Notes: generated from the letters alone by a model not told the origin. Counted from the stretch's first letter, positions 50,184 through 59,876 are shown. The stretch: DNA of 64,000 nt from Kribbella voronezhensis (GCF_004365175.1 NZ_SOCE01000002.1:434001-498000), one strand, 5' to 3'. A program made the numbers and translations.

Positions 50184-50763
50184 TCGCGAGCAGACTCAGA
50201 CTCCACCCGAGCCGCCCCAGCCGAGCCAATCGAGCTGCCTGCGCCTCCCGAGTCGCCCGAGCGCCGGGCCGCCGAGTCGTCCGAGCCGGGCCGACGGAGC
50301 CACCGCTCGCCTTCCGAGTCGCCCGAGCCGATGGAGCCCGCGCCACCCGAACGTCCGAGCTAACCGACCCGCCCAAACACCCGAGCCAAGCGAACCGCCA
50401 GCCCCGCTTGAGGCACCCGAACCGCCGACGCCGCTCGCGCAGGCCGGTTGCCCGCGCCGCCCGAGCGTCCCGCGCCTGCCGAGTTCGGCTACCTGAGTCG
50501 GCGAGTCGCCCGAGTCCTCGGAGCCCACCTGAGTCGATGGAGTCCGGCCGACCGCGGGGTTTGCGTGGTGCCCGACATGCCCAGCCGCGACGGGGTGACT
50601 GGTGGGTCGCGTCGCCGGAGCCGGGAACGATGCGGCGGCGCAGGTCGCCTCGGCTCGGCCCTCGGATGTGGCGGACGGTGGTGCCGACCAACTGCATGGC
50701 AGAGGCGACTGGACCGTGGCTGGCACAGACTGGGGGCGTCGGCGCGGTAGAGGTGGAGGATGC
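50184..50763. repeat. Low-complexity CCGAG-rich spacer, no gene
   Basis: About 50200-50545 consists of degenerate CCGAGC / CGAGTCGCC units (gtcgcccgagcgcc, gccgagtcgtccgagcc). All frames give repetitive Arg/Gly/Ala or Pro/Glu text and no start with a ribosome-binding site, so I call no gene. From about 50590 the sequence is normal and leads into GGAGG before the amidohydrolase. Confidence 0.75.
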
Positions 50764-52455
50764 ATGCGGCAACTGGTGATCCGGAATTGTTCCGTCCTGG
50801 TCGTCCCGGAGACGGGGGAGTGCCGTGTCGATGAAGCGCAGGACATCTACGTCCAGGACGGCGCTATCGCCGCGATCACCGATACCGGTACGCCGGTCGC
50901 TGGTCGCCCTCCATTCGCGCGCTCAGCCGACGCTCGATCGGTCAGTGCCAGCCAGACCGACGATCACCAGTCCGATGCCGCACCGGGTGCTGCGGGATCG
51001 GTGGATGCGCGTTCGGGTGGTGCGGGATCGGCGGATGCAGGACCGGGTGGTGCGGGATCGGTGGGTGCGGGTTCCGCTGATGCCCGATGGGTGGATGCCA
51101 GTTCGGGTGGTGCGGGATCGGCGGATGCAGGACCGGGTGGTGCGGGATCGGTGGGTGCGGGTTCCGCTGATGCCCGATGGGTGGATGCCAGTTCGGGTGG
51201 TGCGGGATCGGTGGATGCGCGTTCGGGGAGTGCCGGGTCGGTCGAGGTGCTCGATGGGAGTGGGCTGCTTGCTGTGCCGGGGCTGACGAACTCGCATACG
51301 CACAGTCCGATGGTGATGATGCGGGGCGCGGCTGAGGACGTGTCGATCGACGACTGGTTCAACCGCAAGATCTGGCCGATGGAAGTGAACCTCACCCCGG
51401 AGCGCGTCCGAGTCGGCGCCCGTCTCGCCTGTGCGGAGATGCTGCTCGCCGGCGTCACCACCTTCGTCGACCACTACTTCCACGCCGACCAGATCGCCGA
51501 AGCAGCCCTCGAATCCGGCATCCGCGCCGACCTCGCTCCGACCTTCTTCTCATCCACCGGCACCGAAGGTCGAGAAGCCGCCTTCGCAGCGGTCCGCGAG
51601 ATCCGCGCACGAGGCGAAGCAGCCGCAAACGGCCACCCGCCACGCGTCACCGCCTCCCTCGGCCCGCACGCGCCCTATACCGTCACCGACGAAGACCTCC
51701 GCCGTACTGCGGAAGTCGCGCGCGCCGAAGGATTGCGGATCCACCTGCACGCGGCCGAGACCGAGGACCAGACGCAATCGTCGATCGACCGCCACGGCGT
51801 GACCCCGATCGAGGTGCTCGCGCGTACCGGCGTACTGGAAGCTGGTGCCCTGATCGCCCACGGGTGTGGCATCCGCGAAGCTGACCTCGCCTTGCTGGCA
51901 CCCTTCGCCGACCGTACTGCGGTCGCCTGCTGCCCCAAGGTCTACCTCAAACTCGCAATGGGCTCAACCACGCCGATCAAGTCGCTGCAGTCGGCCGGCA
52001 TCCCCGTCGGCATCGGCACCGACGGGGCCGCGGTCCACAACACCTTGGACCTCTGGGAATCCCTGCGCCTCGTCGCTCTCACCCAGAAACAACGCGAACA
52101 GAACGCCGAGTGGATGACCGTCTCGGACACCCTCCGCCTCGCCACCCGAGGCGGCGCGACCGCAGCCGGGCTGCACTACCTCACCGGCGCCCTGGAACCA
52201 GGCCGCCGGGCCGACATCGCCCTCGTCGACCTCTCGGCCCCGCACCACCAGCCGATCCACGATGCCCGGGCGAGCCTCGTCTACTCCACCCGAGCATCCG
52301 ACGTGGTCCATGTCGTTGTCGACGGCAACATAGTCGTCCGCGACCGTACCCTCACCACTGTCGACCTGGCGGAGATCCTCGAGGATGCCCGCACCCTGGC
52401 GCACACCCTCGTGGACCTGTCCGCAAACAGCACGATCCAGACCTACGCGCCCTGA
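50764..52455 (+). CDS. Amidohydrolase (cytosine/adenosine-deaminase-like) with inserted repeat loop
   Basis: 563 residues from ATG 50764 (GGAGG upstream). Metal-dependent deaminase of the SsnA/MtaD group: HTH metal pair in TNSHTHSP, HLHAAE, HGCG and Asp in GIGTDGAAVHN. Family members are about 440-470 residues. The extra length is an insertion at about residues 55-160 in the N-terminal beta-sandwich, just before the strand VLDGSGLLAVPGLTN; residues 80-159 are eight 10-residue repeats. The fold either side is intact. Substrate could be an S-adenosylhomocysteine-like or purine compound. Confidence 0.88.
   Translation: MRQLVIRNCSVLVVPETGECRVDEAQDIYVQDGAIAAITDTGTPVAGRPPFARSADARSVSASQTDDHQSDAAPGAAGSVDARSGGAGSADAGPGGAGSVGAGSADARWVDASSGGAGSADAGPGGAGSVGAGSADARWVDASSGGAGSVDARSGSAGSVEVLDGSGLLAVPGLTNSHTHSPMVMMRGAAEDVSIDDWFNRKIWPMEVNLTPERVRVGARLACAEMLLAGVTTFVDHYFHADQIAEAALESGIRADLAPTFFSSTGTEGREAAFAAVREIRARGEAAANGHPPRVTASLGPHAPYTVTDEDLRRTAEVARAEGLRIHLHAAETEDQTQSSIDRHGVTPIEVLARTGVLEAGALIAHGCGIREADLALLAPFADRTAVACCPKVYLKLAMGSTTPIKSLQSAGIPVGIGTDGAAVHNTLDLWESLRLVALTQKQREQNAEWMTVSDTLRLATRGGATAAGLHYLTGALEPGRRADIALVDLSAPHHQPIHDARASLVYSTRASDVVHVVVDGNIVVRDRTLTTVDLAEILEDARTLAHTLVDLSANSTIQTYAP
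51001..51240 (+). repeat. In-frame 30-bp minisatellite, eight units
   Basis: Eight contiguous 30-bp units encoding VDARSGGAGS-like decapeptides. Units 2-4 (51031-51120) and 5-7 (51121-51210) are an exact 90-bp duplication; units 1 and 8 are diverged caps. Phase is kept, so unit gain or loss would not break the gene. Confidence 0.97.
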
Positions 52456-52456
52456 C

Positions 52457-52867
52457 CTACACTGCCTGATCGCCTTCGCAGATCCTCCGAACGGTCTCCA
52501 GTTCCTCATCGATGAACTTCAGCTGATCCTCGACCGCCTCCTCCGGCGTGCCCGGAGGGAACAAGATCGTGAACTGGTACTCGCTGCCCTCGCCGTTGGG
52601 CAGCACCCGGCTGAAGCCGCCGACCCGGAGGTCATGGGCGCGAAGGAAGTCCACCGTCCCGTACTCCGACGAGGTGCGCACCACCACGCGCAGCTGACCC
52701 GCCTCGCTGTCGATAACCCACTCGTCACCACTTTGCTCGATCTTCGGCGCGAACCCCGGCGCCCACTCCGGCAGGTTCCGCGCGTCGGCCACGTACTCGA
52801 AGACAACCTCCGGGGAGGCGGCAATGGAAATGGTCCGCGTCTCGGCGCGGGGAAAATTAGTAAGCAT
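52457..52867 (-). CDS. SRPBCC-fold (START/polyketide cyclase-like) protein
   Basis: 136 residues. Helix-grip fold: ISIAASPEVVFEYVADARNLPEWAPGF at the start, then beta strands and a long C-terminal helix (AVEDQLKFIDEELETVRRI). Binds a hydrophobic ligand in this family; exact role unknown. Divergent from the MarR regulator at 52919 with a 51-bp shared spacer, and probably regulated by it. Stop is 1 base after the amidohydrolase stop, convergent. Confidence 0.87.
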   Translation of the reverse strand: MLTNFPRAETRTISIAASPEVVFEYVADARNLPEWAPGFAPKIEQSGDEWVIDSEAGQLRVVVRTSSEYGTVDFLRAHDLRVGGFSRVLPNGEGSEYQFTILFPPGTPEEAVEDQLKFIDEELETVRRICEGDQAV

Positions 52868-52872
52868 GTTCA

Positions 52873-52896
52873 GATCATATGCAACTGCGTATCATC
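52873..52896. promoter_or_regulatory. MarR-type operator between SRPBCC and MarR genes
   Basis: 11-bp arms GATCATATGCA / TGCGTATCATC around AC, 9 of 11 positions paired. AT-rich and centred in the divergent spacer. Confidence 0.6.
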
Positions 52897-52918
52897 TGTC
52901 ACTACCTATCATGACCGG

Positions 52919-53338
52919 GTGGAACGCGAAGACCTCGGAGCCCTGCTCGCCCGGCTGATCCGCCGCATCATGGAAGCGGAGCGCCCGCTGCTGGAGGCGC
53001 ACGGTCTCTCGATGTGGGGCTACTCGGTCCTGACCCGTCTCGCGGACCGGCCGATGGAGACCCAGCAGGCCCTCGCCAAATCCATCGGCTACGACAAGTC
53101 CCGCCTGATCGCGCTCCTGGACGACCTGGAACGCGACGGCCTCCTCACCCGCCAACCCGACCCCTCGGACCGCCGCGCCCGCACCGTCACGCTCACCGCC
53201 GCCGGCAAGTCCCGCCTGCGCGCAGCCAAGGCCGACATCCGGGCCATGGAAGAAGACCTCCTCGCCCCTCTGACCCCGACCGAACGCCGTCACCTCTTAA
53301 CAGCCCTACCCCGCCTGGCCCAAACCCCCGACCACTGA
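52919..53338 (+). CDS. MarR-family transcriptional regulator
   Basis: 139 residues, GTG start at 52919; ATG 52911 is out of frame. Typical MarR winged helix: LSMWGYSVLTRLADRPMETQQALAKSIGYDKSRLIALLDDLERDGLLTRQPDPSDRRARTVTLTAAG with the DxRxR wing. Probably represses itself and the divergent SRPBCC gene. A shared bidirectional terminator follows. Confidence 0.94.
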   Translation: MEREDLGALLARLIRRIMEAERPLLEAHGLSMWGYSVLTRLADRPMETQQALAKSIGYDKSRLIALLDDLERDGLLTRQPDPSDRRARTVTLTAAGKSRLRAAKADIRAMEEDLLAPLTPTERRHLLTALPRLAQTPDH

Positions 53339-53342
53339 CAAA

Positions 53343-53374
53343 GCGGCCCCGAACTCTGACGAGTCCGGGGCCGC
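53343..53374. terminator. Bidirectional terminator between MarR and the subtilase
   Basis: 14-bp stem GCGGCCCCGAACTC / GAGTCCGGGGCCGC with one mismatch and loop TGAC, lying between convergent stops at 53338 and 53391. Confidence 0.88.
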
Positions 53375-53390
53375 GGTTGGTACGACGGGT

Positions 53391-56264
53391 TCAGCTGACC
53401 GTGAAGGTCTTGGATGCGGAGACCGCGGTGGCGTGGTCTGCGTCTGCTACGAAGACCACTCGGTAGGTGTAGGTGCCCTTCGCCGTCGGCTTGATGCCGA
53501 AGGCGTAGTTGCCCGTGCTGTTGAGCTTGGTGGACGTGATGGTCGACCAGGTCGAACCGCTGAGCCGCTGCAGGTACACCAGCGAGCCGGCGTGCTGCGG
53601 GCGGACGTAGCCGTAGAAGTTGGTCGAGGCACCGAGTTTGATCGCGGTCGGGGAGACGTACGACGCGATCGTCGGACGAACCTCGACGGTGAAGTTTCCG
53701 GTGCGGGAGCCCAACAGGTCAGCCGATCCGTTGTAGCCCCAGGCGAACACGGTCGAAACCGACGGTGCGTAGACCACGCTTGCCGTTCCGTCGGCGGCGG
53801 TGGTCCTGCGGGCGATCTCGCGCCAGACGGTGCTGTTCTTGTTGCGGCCGTAGAGCGAGAGCGGCACGCCGGCGAGCGGCGCCTTGGTGTCGATCCTGCT
53901 GGCCTTGCCGTTCAGCGTGACCGAACCACCGAAGTTGACGATCGATGCGCTGGCTGACGTCAGGCTCGTGGCAGTGCCGATCAGCTGGGTGGTGGCAGGA
54001 GTGGCGCTGAGCTTGCCGCTCCGGTCCTTCACCCACGCGCTGAAGGCGTAGCTCGTCGCATTGGCCAACCCGGTCGCAGTACCGGACGTGGTTGCGCCCG
54101 GTGCGTACGCAGTACCGGCGGTCGGCGAGGCAGGCGGCGTGGTTCCGGCTGCACCTCGTACGACGACCTGGTCGAGATCCGTGATGCCCGGGAGGGTCCA
54201 GCTCAGCGCGGCCGTGGTGTAGCCACCGGTCGCGTCGAAGGCGCTCAACGGGGCCGGAGCCTGGTCAACCGTGCGGAAGACCGAGGTGAAGCTCGACACG
54301 GTCGCCCCGCTGGTCTCCTGCACACCGTCGACCGAGATCCGGTACGGCGTGTTGTCGAGCAACTCCGCGGTCGGCGTGATGGTGATCTGCTTCGTGTCGG
54401 CCGCGTAGTCGACCGTGCTCGGCACGACGGCGCCGGTCTTGCCGTTGAGCAGCCGGACAGTGCTGTCGATGACGCTCGCCGGCGACAGGTCCGTCGCCGA
54501 CGTGATCACGGGCTTCACCGTCTGCGCGACACCGTTCGAGTAGTCGGCCACGGACGAGTTCTGCACCCAGGCGTGGTCGAAGGGAGCGGCCCCAGCCGAC
54601 GAAGCGGCGTACGACACGGTGTAGGCCCGGCTGTCGCGCGAACCGTTGTAGTTGCGGACGGAGATGTAGTTGTCGCCGACCACCAGATTGACGTTGACGC
54701 TCGCCGTCAGCGCTACCGGGGTGTCCGGCTCGTAGTTGATCTCGGCGCCGCCGATCTGCTGCAGGTCCTTGTCGTAGACCTTGACGACGGGAGCGAAGTT
54801 CTGCGCCCGGTTCTCGAAGTCGTAGACCGGACTGGTCACGTTGACCACGACGCTGTGCGCGGTGGTCGAAGTGATCTTGTACCAGTCGACGTCGCCTTCG
54901 GGGCCGGTCGTGCCGGTGACCGAGCTGCCGGTGATCGCGGTGGCGCGGGCCGGGACGTCGTTGCCGTCCGGTCCGGCGCTCCAGAACTCCGGCGCCCACG
55001 AGCCGCCCAGAGCGTTGTAGGCGTCGAGAATGCCGGCGCCGTAGAACGGGTCGAGGCCGCGCGGGCCCGCGTCACGAGCCGTCGACTTGAGACGTGCCAT
55101 GACCTGAGCCGGCGTGTAGGTCGGGTACTTGTTCCGCACCAGAGCGGCGACGCCCGCGACCATCGGGGCGGAGAACGACGTGCCGCTGCCGGTCCAGTAC
55201 GGCAGGTAGCCCGCCGGGGTCAGGCTGCGGGGACCGGTGGAGATGATGTTCCAGCCCGGGGCTGCGATGTCGACCCAGTCGCCCTGCGTGCTGAAGCTGG
55301 TCAGCGCGCCGTTGTTGTCGGTCGCGGCGACCGAGAGGACCTCCGGGTACGACGCCGGGAAGTGCGGCACGTTGACGCCGGTGTTGCCGGCCGCCGCCAC
55401 GACGACGACGCCCTTGGCGACAGCGGACTTGACCGCGTCGTGCAGCAGGCTGTCGTCACCGTCGCCGCCCAGTGACATGTTGATCACCTTGGCGCCGTTG
55501 CTCGCGGCCCAGTTGATGCCCGCGATGATGCCGGAGTCGGGGCCGGAGCCGCTCGAGTCGAGCACCTTGACCGGGAGGATCTTGACGTTCCATGCGACAC
55601 CGGCGACGCCGGCACCGTTGTTGGTGTTCGCGCCGATGATGCCGGCGGTCATCGTGCCGTGGCCGTTGTCGTCGTTCGGTGACGTGCCCGGCCGGATCTC
55701 GTTGTATCCGGCCAGCACGCGGCCCGCCAGGTCCGGGTGACCGGCGTCGATGCCCGTGTCCAGTACGGCGACCGTCTGCGCCCCGGCCGTCTTCGTCAGG
55801 TCCCATGCCTGCGGCATCCGGATGGCGCCCAGGGCGCCGGCCTGATCCGAGCCGTAGTACGTGTCGTTCGGCGCGGAGGACGCGGTCCGGATGTAGTCCA
55901 GGGACGCCTTCTCGACACTCGCGTCGGCCTTCAGCGTCTTCAGCATGTCTGGCGCGGCGAGCTCGCTCTTCACCGCGACGATGCCGGAACCGACGGCGGC
56001 CGACGAGCGGCTGTTGACCTTGCCGAGTGCCTTGGACTTCGCCGCGGCGGAGGCGGTCTTCTTGAACTTCACCAGCACCGTGTTCGGCGTGTAGGCGTCC
56101 TTGGCCGGCTTCGCGGTGCGCGCGAAGTTCGGCTTGACGGCGTACGGGCCGGGCTGCGGCTGGGCGGCGTTACCGGATGATCCGGTGATGGTGACCAGGG
56201 TGGCGGCTACCAGAGCAGCGGGCACACCGAGGCGCAGGAGATGGACAGGGCGGACGGGAATCAC
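53391..56264 (-). CDS. Secreted subtilisin-like serine protease (S8) with C-terminal beta domains
   Basis: 957 residues from GTG 56264, preceded by a G-run as Shine-Dalgarno; an in-frame ATG at 56294 is the alternative. Signal peptide about 1-35; fervidolysin-like propeptide about 45-130; catalytic domain about 140-430 with Asp169 in AVLDTGID, His202 in NGHGTMTAG and Ser363 in GTSFSAPMVAG. Then a PPC-like domain (TGPEGDVDWYKIT), a Big-like and an Fn3-like domain (TTAALSWTLPG), and two beta domains near the end (TLNGKASR.., IKLGASTNFYGYV). All triad residues present, so likely active outside the cell. Confidence 0.93.
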   Translation of the reverse strand: MIPVRPVHLLRLGVPAALVAATLVTITGSSGNAAQPQPGPYAVKPNFARTAKPAKDAYTPNTVLVKFKKTASAAAKSKALGKVNSRSSAAVGSGIVAVKSELAAPDMLKTLKADASVEKASLDYIRTASSAPNDTYYGSDQAGALGAIRMPQAWDLTKTAGAQTVAVLDTGIDAGHPDLAGRVLAGYNEIRPGTSPNDDNGHGTMTAGIIGANTNNGAGVAGVAWNVKILPVKVLDSSGSGPDSGIIAGINWAASNGAKVINMSLGGDGDDSLLHDAVKSAVAKGVVVVAAAGNTGVNVPHFPASYPEVLSVAATDNNGALTSFSTQGDWVDIAAPGWNIISTGPRSLTPAGYLPYWTGSGTSFSAPMVAGVAALVRNKYPTYTPAQVMARLKSTARDAGPRGLDPFYGAGILDAYNALGGSWAPEFWSAGPDGNDVPARATAITGSSVTGTTGPEGDVDWYKITSTTAHSVVVNVTSPVYDFENRAQNFAPVVKVYDKDLQQIGGAEINYEPDTPVALTASVNVNLVVGDNYISVRNYNGSRDSRAYTVSYAASSAGAAPFDHAWVQNSSVADYSNGVAQTVKPVITSATDLSPASVIDSTVRLLNGKTGAVVPSTVDYAADTKQITITPTAELLDNTPYRISVDGVQETSGATVSSFTSVFRTVDQAPAPLSAFDATGGYTTAALSWTLPGITDLDQVVVRGAAGTTPPASPTAGTAYAPGATTSGTATGLANATSYAFSAWVKDRSGKLSATPATTQLIGTATSLTSASASIVNFGGSVTLNGKASRIDTKAPLAGVPLSLYGRNKNSTVWREIARRTTAADGTASVVYAPSVSTVFAWGYNGSADLLGSRTGNFTVEVRPTIASYVSPTAIKLGASTNFYGYVRPQHAGSLVYLQRLSGSTWSTITSTKLNSTGNYAFGIKPTAKGTYTYRVVFVADADHATAVSASKTFTVS

Positions 56265-56427
56265 GGACCCCCCCAAAGGGTCTAAGAGTGACATTCTTGC
56301 CGGAGTATGTCAGAGGGTGGGAGCAACTTTCCCGGCTGTCTCGATGTCAAAAGCTGCAATCGCGCTCCGACGTCCCGGCTGGACCGCCCGCAGGAGGCGG
56401 AGTTCCGCGAGATAGCGAGGAGATCCC

Positions 56428-56766
56428 ATGAAGTACATGCTGCTGATCCGCCCGGACGTCGACTTCTCCGGTGAGGTGCCGGCCGACATGGTCGCCGCCA
56501 CTGTTGCCTGGGTGGAGGAGATGACGGAGCGTGGCGTGCGGTTACACGGTGACGCGATCCGTCCTGCGTCAGAGGGGGTCGGCGTGCGCCGGCGCGGGGG
56601 CAAGGTGGTCACCACGGACGGCCCGTACGCGGAGGCGAAGGAACAGATGGGCGGGTACGACATGCTCGAGTGCCGTGATCTGGCGGAAGCGATCGAGATC
56701 GCGTCCAAGCACCCGGTCGCCGAGATCGGCGTCGTGGAAGTCCGCCCTGTCGCAGAAATCGCCTGA
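56428..56766 (+). CDS. YciI-like (DGPF-domain) protein
   Basis: 112 residues, ATG after GAGGAG. YCII fold with TTDGPYAEAKEQMGGYDMLE, the DGPF signature of the group usually found beside ECF sigma factors; no sigma factor follows here. Small alpha/beta ferredoxin-like dimer, activity unknown. Confidence 0.92.
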   Translation: MKYMLLIRPDVDFSGEVPADMVAATVAWVEEMTERGVRLHGDAIRPASEGVGVRRRGGKVVTTDGPYAEAKEQMGGYDMLECRDLAEAIEIASKHPVAEIGVVEVRPVAEIA

Positions 56767-56836
56767 CCCCGTACTACGGGTCTGTGGTTGCTTGCAGGCC
56801 CGGTACTGCGGACCGGTTACCGCTGTAGCCCTTGTG

Positions 56837-56931
56837 CCAGGTGCCTTGTGCGAGGTGCCTTGTGCCAGGTGCCAGGTGCCAGGTGCCAGGTGCCAGGTGC
56901 TGCCAGGTGCCGGGTGCCGGGTGCCGGGTTG
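56837..56931 (+). repeat. Heptamer microsatellite (CCAGGTG)n
   Basis: About twelve units of CCAGGTG and close variants (TTGTGCC, CCGGGTG); five consecutive perfect units run through 56866-56900. Lies between the convergent YciI and DUF1906 genes. Open frames across it (for example on the minus strand) are repeats only. Confidence 0.9.
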
Positions 56932-56953
56932 CTGGTGGTCGGGCATGGCGGCA

Positions 56954-56980
56954 CCGGGCCCCTCGGGACAGGGGGCCCGG
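56954..56980. terminator. Terminator-like hairpin between YciI and DUF1906 genes
   Basis: 9-bp stem CCGGGCCCC / GGGGCCCGG with a 9-base loop, close to the end of the minus-strand gene (57038). Confidence 0.45.
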
Positions 56981-57037
56981 CGCCGCGCAGTACCGGCTGC
57001 TTGGGAGGGGGAGCCGGTGCTGCCGCAGGAGAAGTTG

Positions 57038-58750
57038 TCAGGCGGGGTCGAAGTACCAGCGCTGGCAGGAGCCGCCGTGGAAGGGCCAGATGATCACGTC
57101 GGCGCCGCGGTCGGTCGAGCAGCCTGCGACGTCCAGGGACTTGCCGCTGCCGGTGCCGATGATCTTGTAGGCACCCCCGACGATCGGCTCGATCGTCCAG
57201 GTCTGGCAGTCGGCTCCCGCGTAGTCCCACAGATCAACCGGCGTCACGTCGGCCGTCGAGCAACCGGATGCCTCCAGCGCCTTGCCCGTATTGCCGTCGA
57301 CGATCTTGAACGTGGTCCCGCTGACGTTCTCGATATGCCACTTCTGACAAGGGCTTCCGGCGATCCGGTCCCACATCCGTACGTCGGCGCCGTTCTGGCT
57401 CTGACAGTCGACGACGTCCAGGTCGAAACCGCCGGCCTCCGCCCTGAGCCGGTAGACACCGTCCGTCATCGGCGGGGGAGTGCCGCTGGAGACGTCGAGG
57501 AAGTTGCTGTCGATGTTGATCGTCACGCCACCCCAGGTCTCGTTGTGGTCGCCCTTGTACTGGTGCAGCCGCTGGTGGTTCACCCACAGCCCACTCGAGA
57601 TGTACTGGCCCCCGTCGGTGTTAGCGGCCCCGTTCCACCAGGCGAACCAGATGTGGTCGGGCGACGTGTAGCGGCTGTCACCGGCGCCGCTGGCAAGGTC
57701 ACGGCCACCTGAGCCCGCACTGCTGTAGACGCCGCCGAGGAAACCGCGAGCGCGGAGCTCGTTGGTCCAGCCGCTCACATAAGAGAGCACTGCATCCTTG
57801 CAGGCCGCGGTCGTCGGGTAGGCCTCGATGTCGGAGTAGAGAGCGCTCCCTGGGCCGATCCCGAGGTTCAGCGCCGCCTGGGCCGAGACACCGGCGGATT
57901 GCGCTCCCTGGTTTCTCGCGGTGGCGGGATCGAACGACATCTTCGGGTTCCGGGTCCCGCACGGCGCCTGGTAGCCGACGTCGATCGGCATGAACGACCA
58001 GCCGTTGGCGGCGTTCGAGGAGACCCACGATGCGGTCAGATTCGCTTGGCTGCAGGACCGGGAGGAGCCGCTGATGTAGATGCCGACAGCCTTGAACGGC
58101 GAGGCTTTCCAGGCGTTCATCGCGCCGAGCGACGGTGCCGTGCACTGATCGAACGCCTGCTGGTTGATCATGTTGCCTGGGGCAACGACAGTTGCGGCCG
58201 TGGTGTTGGGCTGGGTTGTCGCCTTCGGTTGGATGGTTGGCGGGACGAGCTTGGCCGGCGTACCGCCGCTGGTCAGTCGCGCCTTGCCGAGGATCTGGCG
58301 TACGGAGGATTCCTGGTCGAAGCCGTGTACCGCGGTGACGAGGACACCGGCGTCTTCGACAGCGACCTGGATCTCGTTGTCCGAGGACGACGCGGTGGCG
58401 GGCGCCGTCGCAGTACGGGGCATTGAGGCGACCGCAGTACGCCGGGGTGCTGAGCCGTTGAGTGGCTCGATCACCAAGCCTGCGGTGCGTCCGACGAGGT
58501 GAGCCGGGCAGTTCTGTTGTGCCGCGGGGTGGCCGAGGTAGACGGCCGGCTGGTCGAACCGGACGCAGGCTGCCGGGTCGGCGGCGAGGTCGACCATCTT
58601 CCAGTCGGACGGTACGGCGACCTGATAGCCGTGGTACTTCACGATCCGGTCGGCTGAGGCGCCTTGGGCAGGAGTGATGCCGGCGGACAGACCGACCACG
58701 GCGAGACCGGCGGCCGAGATCAGGGAGAGCGCTCTTCGGGAACGTTTCAT
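57038..58750 (-). CDS. Secreted DUF1906 (glycoside hydrolase-like) protein with ricin-B lectin domain
   Basis: 570 residues from ATG 58750 (AAGGATC upstream). Signal peptide about 1-30 with [13 protein letters not shown]. About 31-190 is an unassigned N-terminal domain; about 200-430 is the DUF1906/Rv2525c-like barrel ([48 protein letters not shown]). The last 130 residues are a ricin-B beta-trefoil with QKW (469), QTW (516) and QRW (563), so it binds carbohydrate. Probably acts on or binds cell-wall or plant/fungal sugar. Cys pairs suggest extracellular disulfides. Confidence 0.88.
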   Translation of the reverse strand: MKRSRRALSLISAAGLAVVGLSAGITPAQGASADRIVKYHGYQVAVPSDWKMVDLAADPAACVRFDQPAVYLGHPAAQQNCPAHLVGRTAGLVIEPLNGSAPRRTAVASMPRTATAPATASSSDNEIQVAVEDAGVLVTAVHGFDQESSVRQILGKARLTSGGTPAKLVPPTIQPKATTQPNTTAATVVAPGNMINQQAFDQCTAPSLGAMNAWKASPFKAVGIYISGSSRSCSQANLTASWVSSNAANGWSFMPIDVGYQAPCGTRNPKMSFDPATARNQGAQSAGVSAQAALNLGIGPGSALYSDIEAYPTTAACKDAVLSYVSGWTNELRARGFLGGVYSSAGSGGRDLASGAGDSRYTSPDHIWFAWWNGAANTDGGQYISSGLWVNHQRLHQYKGDHNETWGGVTINIDSNFLDVSSGTPPPMTDGVYRLRAEAGGFDLDVVDCQSQNGADVRMWDRIAGSPCQKWHIENVSGTTFKIVDGNTGKALEASGCSTADVTPVDLWDYAGADCQTWTIEPIVGGAYKIIGTGSGKSLDVAGCSTDRGADVIIWPFHGGSCQRWYFDPA

Positions 58751-59063
58751 GGTGATCCTTCGTGGGCGGCGAGGTGCGACGCCCCCACCGTCCACCCACC
58801 CGCCAGCCCCCGCCACCCTTTCGAACCAGACAGAACCTCTGACCGCACGTGACGAGAGAGCCGAGGCGAAACGCCTGCAAGGCGTCTGTGCCGCGGGTTC
58901 CGCCGATCGGGTGGCGGGGCCGGGGCTGGCTGAGGGGGTGACGAGAGACGTAGTTCGGTGGCGGGCGATGTGCTGTGCCGGGGTTGGTGTGGGTGCGGCG
59001 AGTCGGGGGATGGGGAGGTGAGTGGTTCTAGGGTGGGGAGCCCGAGTGGTTGGAGTTGTGGTC
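58751..59063. other. Intergenic region between divergent DUF1906 and dienelactone-hydrolase genes
   Basis: No gene seen. It holds a short dyad ACGCCT-GCA-AGGCGT (58871-58885), a possible operator, and a -10-like TAGGGT (59029-59034) for the + strand gene. The right half is G-rich. Confidence 0.6.
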
Positions 59064-59876
59064 ATGGGTGAAGGTGCGCCGAGTTCTGGGTTGGGTGGAT
59101 GGCGGAAGGGGCCGTTCACGGGTGCGGGGTTGACCTATGACTGCTACGAGAAGGGCTCAGGGCCGGGGGTGGTGTTGATTCCGGAGATTCCCGGGATCAC
59201 GCCGCCGGTGCTCGGCCTTGCGGATCATCTGGTCGACGAAGGGTTCACGGTGGTGATCCCGTCGCCGTTCGGGACGCCGGGCCGGCCGGAGACGACGGGG
59301 TACGTGATGGGCGTGTTCGCGCGACTCTGTGTCAGCAAGGAGTTCCGGGCGTTCGCCGTCGACGCCAAGCGACCGATCACGGCGTACCTGAGAGCGGTTG
59401 CTGCCGATCTCGCCGTCCGTACGCCGGGACGCGGGGTCGGCGTGATCGGGATGTGTTTCACCGGCGGGTTCGCATTGGCGACCGCGGTGGACGACGTCGT
59501 ACTGGCGCCGGTGATGAGCCAGCCGGCCACACCGTTCCCGCTCGGCGCGACCCGGCGGCGTGATCCCGGGGTCTCGCACGAAGAACTCGAGCGCATCGTG
59601 GAGCGCTCTCGCACGGATGGTCTCTGTGTTCTCGGACTGCGGTTCAGCGAGGACCGCGCAGTACCGCCGGAGCGGTTCGCGACGCTGCGAGAACAACTCG
59701 GCGACGCCTTCGAGGTGATCGAACTCGATTCGAGCCCCGGCAACCCCGGCGGCTTCAAAAAGAGCGCACACGCAGTCCTCACCGCCGAGGTCCGCGAGAC
59801 CCCCGGCCACCCAGCCCTCGCCGCCCGCACCCGCACGGTCGAGTTCCTCCGAGAACACCTCACCCCCACCACCTGA
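59064..59876 (+). CDS. Dienelactone hydrolase-family alpha/beta hydrolase
   Basis: 270 residues from ATG 59064 (GGAG 9 bases upstream; ATG 59022 is an extension without support). Cys nucleophile in [13 protein letters not shown], Asp in [12 protein letters not shown] and His in KKSAHAVL complete a DLH-type triad. No signal peptide. Substrate could be a lactone or ester; no ring-cleavage genes lie nearby. Confidence 0.88.
   Translation: MGEGAPSSGLGGWRKGPFTGAGLTYDCYEKGSGPGVVLIPEIPGITPPVLGLADHLVDEGFTVVIPSPFGTPGRPETTGYVMGVFARLCVSKEFRAFAVDAKRPITAYLRAVAADLAVRTPGRGVGVIGMCFTGGFALATAVDDVVLAPVMSQPATPFPLGATRRRDPGVSHEELERIVERSRTDGLCVLGLRFSEDRAVPPERFATLREQLGDAFEVIELDSSPGNPGGFKKSAHAVLTAEVRETPGHPALAARTRTVEFLREHLTPTT

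Noticed and set aside
50122-50846. Two overlapping minus-strand frames of 216 codons
   Set aside because: Repetitive Arg/Leu/Gly composition from the CCGAG tract and no conserved motif.
51001-51240. CRISPR-like array
   Set aside because: The repeats are contiguous, in frame and without unique spacers; no cas genes are nearby.
56569-56946. Minus-strand frame over the heptamer repeat
   Set aside because: Its sequence is the heptamer read as PGTWHLA-type repeats and it covers the YciI gene antisense.
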